This document shows, piece by piece, positions 1-7,637 of a stretch of 64,000 bases of DNA. Position 1 is the stretch's first letter; each line of letters opens with the position of its first letter. The notes beneath the pieces are model-generated. The model did no database searches, was not told the origin of the DNA, and saw nothing but the letters and a program-made list of their open reading frames with translations. Position numbers and translations under genes: made by a program. Where the stretch lies: positions 1-64,000 of IMG/VR virus record IMGVR_UViG_3300023179_000105; one strand, given 5' to 3'. The DNA comes from a virus.

Positions 1-2034
1 AACACCCCAAATGGTATTAGCATAAGCATAATCCATACCTTGGACTGCCGCATTTGCTGCGGATGTTAAACGACCATAGGCATCAACGGTGATTACTGGA
101 ATCTGTGTAGCACCACCATATGTGGTTGCTGTGACACCTGAAGTCGCAAGGTCAACATAAACAGTTTCGGTTGAACCTACGGTTACAGTATTTGCCCAAA
201 TTCTTGATGTGCTATTACTTGTAACAGTCTCAACTTTACCATTAGCAACACCCCAAATGGTGTTAGCATAAGCGTAATCCATACCTTGGACTGATGCGTT
301 TGCCGCAGAGGTCAAACGACCATAGGCATCAACGGTGATTACTGGAATCTGTGTAGCACCACCATATGTGGTAGCGGTTACACCTGTTGAAATTAGGTTT
401 AGTGTAGGTGTTGTAGTACCAGAACTATAAATCTGTCCTGCTGTACCGGTTACGGAAGCAACCTTCGCATTAGCAGCACCGAAGGCGCCATTTGCTACAC
501 CAAAGACAGAACCAAACTGTGTAAGTGTCGAATATGTTGCTGAGGTATAGTTATTAGTAGAGGTACCAACCGCAGAAGCATAAGAATTAGCGGAAGTAGC
601 AAGAGTATTTGCCTGACCATATGCGGCATTCGCTACACCAAAACCTGATGTAATCCATGTGATGGCATTAGCGCCGCCAAGGGTTAGATTGCTGGTATTG
701 AAATCGGCAATCAATACGGCATTAACCATATTGTTGCCGCCAGGAACAAAGTTATTATTTGCTGGTTCTGTATCATAACCATTAAACAGATAATACTGCT
801 TATTGGTGGCATCTCTAACAAGACCTGTGTGAACGTTGGCGGCAGTAGTATTACCATAGTTAGCAATAAAACCGATATCAAGTAAGTCTGTTCCGGAATA
901 GTTATTGGCAGCAAGATAGATTAAGGAATCACCAACAACTAAGTTATTTGATGAAACGACTGTTGAGTTACCAAGGAATGTTAGATTACCAGTGATAGCA
1001 AGATCACCAGTAATTGTCTGGGAACCGGCAGTTAGTTTTACGAATGTAGAGTTAACCCAAGTATTAGAAGCATTAGCATATCCATATGCCGCATTTGCTA
1101 CACCAAAGGCCGCATTAGTTGTTGTATAACCGGCGTTTTGTGATGTATAAGCAGCATTAATAACCGCAAATGCCGAATTAACAGCAGCATAAGTGGTATT
1201 GGAATGGCCAAAAGCGGCGGTTGTATTGGTTGATACACCGTTAGCAAAGGCAAAGGCGGCAGTACCATTAGTTGAGGTGTAAGCATTATTCGCTACACCA
1301 AAGGCAGCGTTAATGACACCAAATGCTGAGTTAACCGCTGTATAAGTTGCGTTAGAATGTCCAAAGGCGGCATTAGCAATAACACCTGCTTGGTTGGCAG
1401 CAAGACCTGCCGTATTGGCATATCCTCCTACAGTATTCGCCGAATCAAAGGCAGCATTAGCAGTATCAAATGCCAAATTGGCAGTAGCACCTGATGGAAC
1501 TGCTGAACCGTTTACCACCAAATTTGTAGCGGTTATGCTGGTTGCTGTTATTGAATTATTTGTTATTGTTACAGTATTACTACCAACAAAGACGTTTCCT
1601 GTGACTCTCAAATCACCTGCGAATACCACATTACTTGTGTTTGCTAAAGCATTATTTGCTTTATTAAAGGCGGCATTAGCAGTATCGAAAGCAGGAGCAA
1701 CCTGAGGTGCTACGTTATTTGCTGAGTTAAAGGCTGCGTTAGCAACACCAAACACAGAATTGGTTGCGGAATAAGCGGCATTAGCAATACCGTATCCTGA
1801 GTTAGCAACACTAAAAGCAGTATTGGTTGTATTGTAGGCAACATTAGCAATACCGTATCCTGAGTTAGCAACATTAAAAGCAGAATTCGGAGCAAGAGGA
1901 TGGCCGCCGGTAGTCGAACCATCATGAACGACTACAGTTTTTTTATCTGTATCGATACTAATTTCACCTGCCGCTCCAGTGAAATTTTGATTTTGGGCCG
2001 TTGTGCCTCTTCTAAATTGTACCTGTGTTGGCAT
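1..2034 (-). CDS. Tail fibre-like structural protein, C-terminus cut by window edge
   Basis: Open on the minus strand from an ATG at 2034 to base 1 with no stop, so at least 678 residues are present and the C-terminus lies outside. The N-terminus (MPTQVQFRRGTTAQ...) followed by an acidic segment with VVVHDGST resembles the N-terminal domain of phage receptor-binding proteins of the major tropism determinant type, and is shared with the 667-residue protein next door. Most of the rest is heptads of the form A-[YF]-x-x-A-N-x, as in ANSAYGFAN, which suggests a fibrous trimer. The module with VGDSLIYLAANNYSGTD lies at about 650-1030. A late-type promoter sits 41 bases before the start. The role in host attachment is inferred from the repeats and position. 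Confidence 0.85.
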   Translation of the reverse strand, partial: MPTQVQFRRGTTAQNQNFTGAAGEISIDTDKKTVVVHDGSTTGGHPLAPNSAFNVANSGYGIANVAYNTTNTAFSVANSGYGIANAAYSATNSVFGVANAAFNSANNVAPQVAPAFDTANAAFNKANNALANTSNVVFAGDLRVTGNVFVGSNTVTITNNSITATSITATNLVVNGSAVPSGATANLAFDTANAAFDSANTVGGYANTAGLAANQAGVIANAAFGHSNATYTAVNSAFGVINAAFGVANNAYTSTNGTAAFAFANGVSTNTTAAFGHSNTTYAAVNSAFAVINAAYTSQNAGYTTTNAAFGVANAAYGYANASNTWVNSTFVKLTAGSQTITGDLAITGNLTFLGNSTVVSSNNLVVGDSLIYLAANNYSGTDLLDIGFIANYGNTTAANVHTGLVRDATNKQYYLFNGYDTEPANNNFVPGGNNMVNAVLIADFNTSNLTLGGANAITWITSGFGVANAAYGQANTLATSANSYASAVGTSTNNYTSATYSTLTQFGSVFGVANGAFGAANAKVASVTGTAGQIYSSGTTTPTLNLISTGVTATTYGGATQIPVITVDAYGRLTSAANASVQGMDYAYANTIWGVANGKVETVTSNSTSRIWANTVTVGSTETVYVDLATSGVTATTYGGATQIPVITVDAYGRLTSAANAAVQGMDYAYANTIWGV
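651..1032 (-). repeat. Fibre module copy 1
   Basis: First of four near-identical coding blocks found in four fibre genes. It encodes TGDL-x2-TGNL, VGDSLIYLAANNYSGTD, IANYGN, VHTG-x-VRDA, YYLFxGYD, EPANNTF and NAIVWI. The bases as well as the residues are conserved, so recombination between copies is possible. Confidence 0.8.
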
Positions 2035-2074
2035 ATTTAACTATCCTCATGGGTTTTGATAATTTGTTATATTC

Positions 2075-2082
2075 TATTTATA
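2075..2082 (-). promoter_or_regulatory. Late promoter, TATAAATA
   Basis: On the minus strand the bases read TATAAATA, an exact match to the T4 late promoter -10 consensus. It lies in the gap between two fibre genes, 41 bases before the ATG of the leftmost gene. The match is seen directly; use by a gp55/gp33-type late polymerase is inferred from the gp33 homologue in this window. Confidence 0.75.
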
Positions 2083-2102
2083 ATAATTCTGGTTTCGATT
2101 AT

Positions 2103-4106
2103 TTAGGTCAAAACACCTAAATCTTGAACTTTAATTTGTCCGACCGGTTCCATAGAATCGTAAGATTGGGATAAATTTACACCGAACGCATCCGTCAGAG
2201 AACCACCTGTAGAACCAGGATAAGTTTCTCCTGTAGATAAATCTCCTGTCGGGAATGTAAAGATTGTTGAGTAAATGAATCCTGAACCGGAAGCAGCCGA
2301 AATAGTATTTGCGTAATTATAAGCATTATTAGCAAGAGTATATGCTATATTTGCTTCATTATATGCCGAATTCGCATTTGCTGCTACACCGTAGGCGAAG
2401 GTGTTGACTCCGTTAGCAAAAGCGAATCCGGCCGCTGCATTATATGATATACCATTTGCAAAATCATATGCTAAGTTTGCTGTATAGAAAGCAGATGAAC
2501 CGTTAGCAATTGTGGTGAATGTTGAAATAACAAAAGAATTTACCGAATTTGTAGAAGAATTTGTATATTGTCTGGCATAAGAATTTGCAGAATTTGATGA
2601 TATATCAACATGTGAATTTATAGCAATAGAGTTGTTTGAAATAGTAATATTAAGACCGTGAATATCACTATTTGCAGAATTAGCCAAAGCAAATGCTGCG
2701 GCAGCATTTACAGCCACACCATAAGCAAAAGTATTAACTCCGTTGGCGAAATCGTATGCAGAATTGGCAACTGTATAAGATGAATTAGAGACAACAAAAG
2801 ATGAATTAGAAACCGTATATCCAGCATTAAGTGTATCATATGCTGATTTAATCCAAACTATGGCATTAGCAGAACCTAAGGTTAAGTTAGATGTGTTAAG
2901 GTCGGCAACCAATACGGCATTAACCATATTATTGGCACCAGGTACGAATGTATTATTAGCCGGCTCAGCATCATAACCTTGGAAGAGATAGTATTGTTTA
3001 TTGGTCGCATCTCTTACAAATCCAGTATGAACGTTAGCGCCTGTTGTATTACCGTAATTGGCGATAAAACCTATATCAAGTAAATCGGTACCACTATAAT
3101 TGTTAGCAGCAAGATAAATTAACGAATCACCAACGACCAAGTTATTTGCTAAAATTGTTGTAGCGTTACCTAAGAATGTGAGATTTCCTGTGAGTGAAAG
3201 ATCACCAGTTATTGTTTGTGAAGGTGCTGTTAATTTTAAGAATGTGTTATTGGCATAAGTATTAGAGGCATTTGCCGTAACACCGGCATAATTATTTGCA
3301 GCATTTGTTGATACGTTTGTATAAGCATTAGCACCAATACCAGTATTATATGCCAAAACGTTAGATGAATTCGCTTTATCAAATGCTCCGTTTGCTACAC
3401 CAAAAGCAACGTTGAGCATATCTCTGGTTGGTGCGATTTGTGGTGAAACGTTATTGGCAGCAGCAAATGCTGCGGCAGCATTTACAGCCACACCATAAGC
3501 AAAAGTATTAACTCCGTTGGCAAATCCATATGCAGAGTTCGCAACTGTATATGCAGCATTAGCGGTATTGAAAGATGGTGCAACCTGTGGTGCTACGTTA
3601 TTGGCAGTTCCGAATGCCGCATTTGCAACATCATAAACGGAATTAGCAGCAAAATAAGCAGCCGCAGCATTTGTCACGGCACTATTTGCTCTGTTAAAGG
3701 CAGAATTAGATACACCAAATGCTACATTTAATGTGTCTCTTGTTGGAGCAATTTGTGGTGAAACGTTATTGGCAGCAGCAAAAGCGGCCGCAGCATTTAC
3801 TGCTACACCGTAGGCGAAGGTGTTGACTCCGTTGGCAAATCCGTATGCGGAGTTAGCAACTGTATATGCTGCATTAGCTGTATTGAAAGATGGAGCAACC
3901 TGAGGTGAAACATTATTAGCGGAAGCAAATGCAGCATTTGCAACATCAAAAGCGGTATTGGAAGCAAGTGGACGACCACCTACGGTAGAACCGTCATGAA
4001 CAACTACTGTGTTTTTATCTGTATCAACTGTAATTTCACCAGGAGCGCCAGTAAAAGCAGAATGTTGTGCCGTATTACCTCTTCTAAATTGTACCTGAAC
4101 GGACAT
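2103..4106 (-). CDS. Tail fibre-like protein with tropism-determinant-like N-terminus
   Basis: 667 residues. The N-terminus (MSVQVQFRRGNTAQ, then VVVHDGST near residue 35) matches the neighbouring leftmost gene. Long tracts of A-[YF]-x-x-A-N-x heptads follow, including near-identical internal repeats with AFAAANNVSPQIAPTRD. The shared module VGDSLIYLAANNYSGTD sits in the middle, then more heptads. The C-terminus (YDSMEPVGQIKVQDLG) is distinctive and may be the receptor-facing tip. It starts two bases from the end of the next upstream gene, in a fibre operon read leftwards. A structural fibre is well supported by composition and context; the ligand is unknown. Confidence 0.85.
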   Translation of the reverse strand: MSVQVQFRRGNTAQHSAFTGAPGEITVDTDKNTVVVHDGSTVGGRPLASNTAFDVANAAFASANNVSPQVAPSFNTANAAYTVANSAYGFANGVNTFAYGVAVNAAAAFAAANNVSPQIAPTRDTLNVAFGVSNSAFNRANSAVTNAAAAYFAANSVYDVANAAFGTANNVAPQVAPSFNTANAAYTVANSAYGFANGVNTFAYGVAVNAAAAFAAANNVSPQIAPTRDMLNVAFGVANGAFDKANSSNVLAYNTGIGANAYTNVSTNAANNYAGVTANASNTYANNTFLKLTAPSQTITGDLSLTGNLTFLGNATTILANNLVVGDSLIYLAANNYSGTDLLDIGFIANYGNTTGANVHTGFVRDATNKQYYLFQGYDAEPANNTFVPGANNMVNAVLVADLNTSNLTLGSANAIVWIKSAYDTLNAGYTVSNSSFVVSNSSYTVANSAYDFANGVNTFAYGVAVNAAAAFALANSANSDIHGLNITISNNSIAINSHVDISSNSANSYARQYTNSSTNSVNSFVISTFTTIANGSSAFYTANLAYDFANGISYNAAAGFAFANGVNTFAYGVAANANSAYNEANIAYTLANNAYNYANTISAASGSGFIYSTIFTFPTGDLSTGETYPGSTGGSLTDAFGVNLSQSYDSMEPVGQIKVQDLGVLT
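2846..3243 (-). repeat. Fibre module copy 2
   Basis: Second copy of the shared fibre module (GDSLIYLAANNYSGTDLL, YYLFQGYDAEPANNTF, NAIVWI) inside the 667-residue fibre. It is almost the same as the copies at 651, 6010 and 8317 in bases and residues. Confidence 0.8.
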
Positions 4107-4108
4107 TC

Positions 4109-4798
4109 TTATATGCTCCCATAATCGTTTGTGGATGAAAATGCTACATTAATCCATCCGAAATCGGCATTTGGACCCGTTGGTCCACCTATTGTAATAG
4201 TTTTTGAAACCGGATCTGTTGTTATATTTATGCCATTTGTTGGCGTAATGTTTAAAGTATCGTTTAAAGATGCGACTACACTACTTTGACCTGGAACGGA
4301 AATTGTTGTGAAAGAATTACTACTACCTCCTCCACCTGTATTCGCCTTAGCAAATGCGGCGTTAGCAATAACACCTGCTTGGTTAGCAGCAGCATATGCC
4401 GCATTAGCAACAACACCTGCTGGTACATCACCACCACTTGAAACAGTATTAGCATAATTAAATGCCGCATTAGCAACATCAAATGCCGGTTTTAAATTTG
4501 CCTTAATCGTAATGATATCGTTGATGATATCACCAGAGATTTCAATATTATCACCATTTGATATTGATAAAATGGAATTTGTTGCTGCGGCCGTTATTAA
4601 AGAACCGTTGGCATTAACGGTAGAAAAACTTAGAACATTAGCAACTGCGGCACTTGAAAAGGAAACAATCTGACCGGTAAGATTTTTATAATATAGTTTA
4701 CCGTCAGCATAGTTAATAGCTAACTCACCATTCGCCAAGGACGATGGTATAGAACTTGGTGTTGAAGAATATTTAAGTTGAATTACTGTGTTAGCCAT
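4109..4798 (-). CDS. Short fibre-like structural protein
   Basis: 229 residues. The N-terminus MANTVIQLKYSSTPSSIPSS with LANGELAINYADGKLYYKN is a common opening of phage fibre and receptor-binding proteins ('GELAxN-x-DGKLYxK'). A short Ala/Asn heptad tract (ANAAYAAANQAGVIANAAFAKAN) and a beta-rich tail with TISVPGQSSV follow. It lacks the long shared module of the larger fibres. Its stop and the ATG at 4798 are directly next to the upstream coiled-coil gene. Probably a minor fibre or fibre-tip protein; that is inference from sequence type and location. Confidence 0.75.
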   Translation of the reverse strand: MANTVIQLKYSSTPSSIPSSLANGELAINYADGKLYYKNLTGQIVSFSSAAVANVLSFSTVNANGSLITAAATNSILSISNGDNIEISGDIINDIITIKANLKPAFDVANAAFNYANTVSSGGDVPAGVVANAAYAAANQAGVIANAAFAKANTGGGGSSNSFTTISVPGQSSVVASLNDTLNITPTNGINITTDPVSKTITIGGPTGPNADFGWINVAFSSTNDYGSI

Positions 4799-5280
4799 TA
4801 AAAGTCGTCGTTCTTTTCTTCTGTTTCTTTCATGACTAACGGAGTTTCGCTTTTATCCTTAGTTGTATTTATAACTTTTTTAGGAGGTGATTTAGGTGTT
4901 AATTTTTCTTTAAGGCTTTCTATTTCTTTATCTTTATCAATAATCAATTTTTTCATTTCATTCATTTGAGATGTTAAAGTATCCATATGTGATACTTTAT
5001 TCTTCATCTCATTATATTCTTGTTCCCACCTTATAGCATCGGCCCTTGACTGGTTGATTTGTTCGTTATTGTCCCCTAATTTAGATTTATAGGAATCCAA
5101 TTCCGCTCTAATACCACCTAATTGTTCTTCAAGGGAGGATATGGTCGCATCTTTACCTGCGACCATATCACTCGTAACTTTCAGTTGTGTTTTAAGTTGG
5201 AGAACCATAGTCACATATTCATGTAACATTCCAACAGAATTGTCTACGTAAGCATTAATATAAGCATTTGAATCACTCAT
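4798..5280 (-). CDS. Coiled-coil protein in fibre operon
   Basis: 160 residues. Residues 25-125 are charged and heptad-like (SLEEQLGGIRAELDSYKSKL, then EMKKLIIDKDKEIESLKEKL), predicting a long coiled coil. The C-terminal 35 residues are Lys/Pro/Glu-rich and probably disordered. No known domain is recognised. It is embedded between fibre genes with a one-base overlap at its stop, so it is probably co-expressed with them as a connector or assembly helper. T4-like phages of this group often carry a small coiled-coil gene here, but the role is not established. Confidence 0.7.
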   Translation of the reverse strand: MSDSNAYINAYVDNSVGMLHEYVTMVLQLKTQLKVTSDMVAGKDATISSLEEQLGGIRAELDSYKSKLGDNNEQINQSRADAIRWEQEYNEMKNKVSHMDTLTSQMNEMKKLIIDKDKEIESLKEKLTPKSPPKKVINTTKDKSETPLVMKETEEKNDDF

Positions 5281-5304
5281 AATATATTCTCCAATTTAAT
5301 TAAG

Positions 5305-7059
5305 TTAGAAGGTGCCTCCAGAAATCATTTCGAATTGTGGAACACCTGTAGTGGATGCCATTAGAACTTGTCCTTCTGTACCAGCAGATGTTACTTGGAA
5401 GGCCGCGTTGCCGCCACCACCAAATAGAACACCGTTTAATGTAGCAGAAACTATACCTGTACCGCCGTATCCAACATTTACAGTTGAACCGTTCCATGTA
5501 CCAGTTGTAATTGTACCGAGACCGGTAATTCCTGTATAAGAACCGGAAAGTCTGCTTGAAGAAAGGGTGCCTGATGAAATATTTGCTGCATCAGAGAACG
5601 TTTGGAAGATAATAGTATTAAGGGTATTGGCCCAAGTATTAGACGCGGCACCAACAACGTCGGTGTATGCGTTACCTGATGTTCCTACAGTATTAGCATA
5701 AGCATTAGCACCAATACCTGTATTGTAAGCGAGGACGTTGGCAGAGTTTGCCTTAGCAAATGCGGCGTTAGCAATAACACCTGCTTGGTTAGCAGCGGCA
5801 AAAATTGGAGCATGGCCATGGCCTATTACTGAAAATGTAGCATTAGCCCAATTATTACCAGATGCTCCAACCGAGGTGGCATAAGCATTTGCAGAAACAC
5901 CAACCGCTGCGGCATATACGTTAGCAGCAACACCGACAGAATCGGCATAAGCATTAGCACCAATTCCTGTATTGTAAGCAAGGACGTTAGCGGCGTTGGC
6001 TTTATCAAATGCCGCACCAATCCAAACGATGGCATTAGCACCACCAAGTGTTAGATTACTTGTAATTAAGTCGGCATTAAGAACCGCAAGGGTCATATTG
6101 TTTCCGTAAGGAACAAATGTATTATTTGCCGGTTCTGTGTCATAACCCTGGAATAGGTAATATGTCTTATCTGTGGCATCTCTAACAAGACCGGTATGGA
6201 CGTTAGCGCCAGTAGTATTACCATAGTTGGCGATAAAACCAATATCTACTAAATCTGTACCAGAATAGTTATTGGCAGCAAGATAGATTAAAGAATCACC
6301 AACATTCAATTGTGAAGAAGAAATTACTGTAGAGTTGCCGAGGAACGTTAAATTACCTGTAACAGCAAGGTCGCCGGTGATTGTTTGGGAACCTGCTGTT
6401 AGTTTAACGAATGTGTTATTTGCGTATGTGTTTGCAGCAACACCAACTGCCGCGGCATATGTATTGCCTGCGGTACCAACTACGTTAGCATAAGCATTAC
6501 CAGCCGCACCAACTACTACTGTATAAGCATTACCTGCTGTTCCGATAGCAACTGCATAAGCATTACCAGATGTTCCAACTGATGTAGCGTAAGCATTACC
6601 AGCCGCACCTACAGCAGTAGCATAGGAATTTGCTGATGTAGCAAGAGTATTAACCTTACCAAAAGCAGCATTTGCAACATCAAATCCTGCTGAAGACCAA
6701 GCATATGCTGGGTAAGCATAGTTCGAATAAGTATTATTAGCAAAATCGTATGCTGAATTAGCAACTGTATAAGCAGCATTTCCTTTATCAAAACCAGCAT
6801 TTGCGGTCTGGAATAGAAGGTTAATAACGGCAAGCGAACCAGCGCCGTTAGCAGCACCATAAGCCGCATTAGCAACACTAAAAGATGTATTGATTAAGTC
6901 GAGGTATGCTTTACCGCCGATGGCAATAGTACCGGTACCGTCTGGAGTACCGATAAAGACTGTGTTAGATTGATACGAATAACCAAGTTCTGCTACACTA
7001 AGAGATGTAGGTTGTGAAGTGGTTAACGATCTTTTAATTTGAATTAATGTATTGGCCAT
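5305..7059 (-). CDS. Tail fibre-like protein with heptad repeats
   Basis: 584 residues. It opens with MANTLIQIKRSLTTSQPTSL and AELGYSYQSNTVFIGTPDG, a fibre N-terminal type related to the 229-residue neighbour. Ala/Asn heptads follow, including a stretch of ten-residue GNAY-type repeats (AVGAAGNAYATSVGTSGNAY). The shared module lies at about residues 225-350. The C-terminus has GTITTGTWNGSTVNVGYGGTG, the classic phage tail-fibre motif 'G-T-W-x-G-S-x-V', and ends in ISGGTF. The 72-residue protein encoded just upstream also ends in GGTF. A long adhesive fibre is the best reading. Confidence 0.85.
   Translation of the reverse strand: MANTLIQIKRSLTTSQPTSLSVAELGYSYQSNTVFIGTPDGTGTIAIGGKAYLDLINTSFSVANAAYGAANGAGSLAVINLLFQTANAGFDKGNAAYTVANSAYDFANNTYSNYAYPAYAWSSAGFDVANAAFGKVNTLATSANSYATAVGAAGNAYATSVGTSGNAYAVAIGTAGNAYTVVVGAAGNAYANVVGTAGNTYAAAVGVAANTYANNTFVKLTAGSQTITGDLAVTGNLTFLGNSTVISSSQLNVGDSLIYLAANNYSGTDLVDIGFIANYGNTTGANVHTGLVRDATDKTYYLFQGYDTEPANNTFVPYGNNMTLAVLNADLITSNLTLGGANAIVWIGAAFDKANAANVLAYNTGIGANAYADSVGVAANVYAAAVGVSANAYATSVGASGNNWANATFSVIGHGHAPIFAAANQAGVIANAAFAKANSANVLAYNTGIGANAYANTVGTSGNAYTDVVGAASNTWANTLNTIIFQTFSDAANISSGTLSSSRLSGSYTGITGLGTITTGTWNGSTVNVGYGGTGIVSATLNGVLFGGGGNAAFQVTSAGTEGQVLMASTTGVPQFEMISGGTF
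6010..6405 (-). repeat. Fibre module copy 3
   Basis: Third copy of the shared fibre module (NVGDSLIYLAANNYSGTDLV, YYLFQGYDTEPANNTFVPYG). It has diverged slightly more than the others around the end of the block. Confidence 0.8.
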
Positions 7060-7060
7060 G

Positions 7061-7279
7061 TTAGAATGTTCCTCCGTTTACGATGGGCAGTTCTTTTACT
7101 ACAAATTTATCACTTGCCTCATCATAAACTAATGTTTCGTTATTATCTAAACTTGACGCATCAACGTCTTTTAGTTCAACAATCGTATCAACAGCACCGG
7201 CACCGCCGCCAAGTCCGCCTGTTCTGTTATTTATCAAAATTCGGTTTTTAGGTGTTGACGTTACTACAATTTTTGCCAT
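7061..7279 (-). CDS. Small fibre-cluster protein
   Basis: 72 residues, two bases upstream of the 584-residue fibre. The N-terminus MAKIVVTSTPKNRILINN is followed by a Gly-rich turn and by VDTIVELKDVDASSLDNNETLVYDEASDKFVVKEL, a segment seen in many phage fibres ('L-x-DVD-x-S-x-L-x-N-x-x-LVYD'). It ends in NGGTF, like the adjacent fibre (SGGTF). Possibly a minor fibre domain encoded as a separate chain. Function unknown. Confidence 0.7.
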   Translation of the reverse strand: MAKIVVTSTPKNRILINNRTGGLGGGAGAVDTIVELKDVDASSLDNNETLVYDEASDKFVVKELPIVNGGTF

Positions 7280-7283
7280 TTTA

Positions 7284-7628
7284 CTACCTTGTTATCGATG
7301 GTGATACAATAATAATACCTTCCACCAATCTTGAAACAAGATTTCCTCCCATAACATCTTTAACTTTAACATCGAAAAAGTATGTTCCAGGACTAATATT
7401 AGCAGTATTTGCTGAATCCAACTCCACAAAAATTTCACCTGTATTAGGTGTAGGTATGGTACAAACCAAATTAGCAGTCGAATTAATAGAAATTAATGAC
7501 TTTCTCATCTGAGATGTAACAATATACCCCGTAAGATTTTGCGGGGCATTAGTGCTTTCATCATTAATGGCGACAGTGGTGCTAAACTCAGCACCTCTAT
7601 CCATGTATAGTTCTACATACTCGGCCAT
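7284..7628 (-). CDS. Ig-like fold fibre/baseplate accessory protein
   Basis: 114 residues. The pattern 'MDRGAEFSTTVAINDESTNAPQ' followed by NLTGYIVTSQMRKS and SPGTYFFDVKV resembles the N-terminal immunoglobulin-like domain of phage upper-baseplate and fibre proteins (BppU-type), where a strand with 'L-T-G-x' and 'G-x-Y-x-(F/Y)-D-(V/I)' closes the sandwich. It sits within the fibre operon with short gaps on both sides. A structural role is inferred from the family type and neighbours. Confidence 0.65.
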   Translation of the reverse strand: MAEYVELYMDRGAEFSTTVAINDESTNAPQNLTGYIVTSQMRKSLISINSTANLVCTIPTPNTGEIFVELDSANTANISPGTYFFDVKVKDVMGGNLVSRLVEGIIIVSPSITR

Positions 7629-7637
7629 TTTATTCCT

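Noticed and set aside
1394-1705. Plus-strand frame of 103 codons in the first fibre gene
   Set aside because: It is antisense to Ala/Asn heptads. The repeated GCN/AAY codons of the fibre make long open antisense frames; it has no ribosome-binding site.
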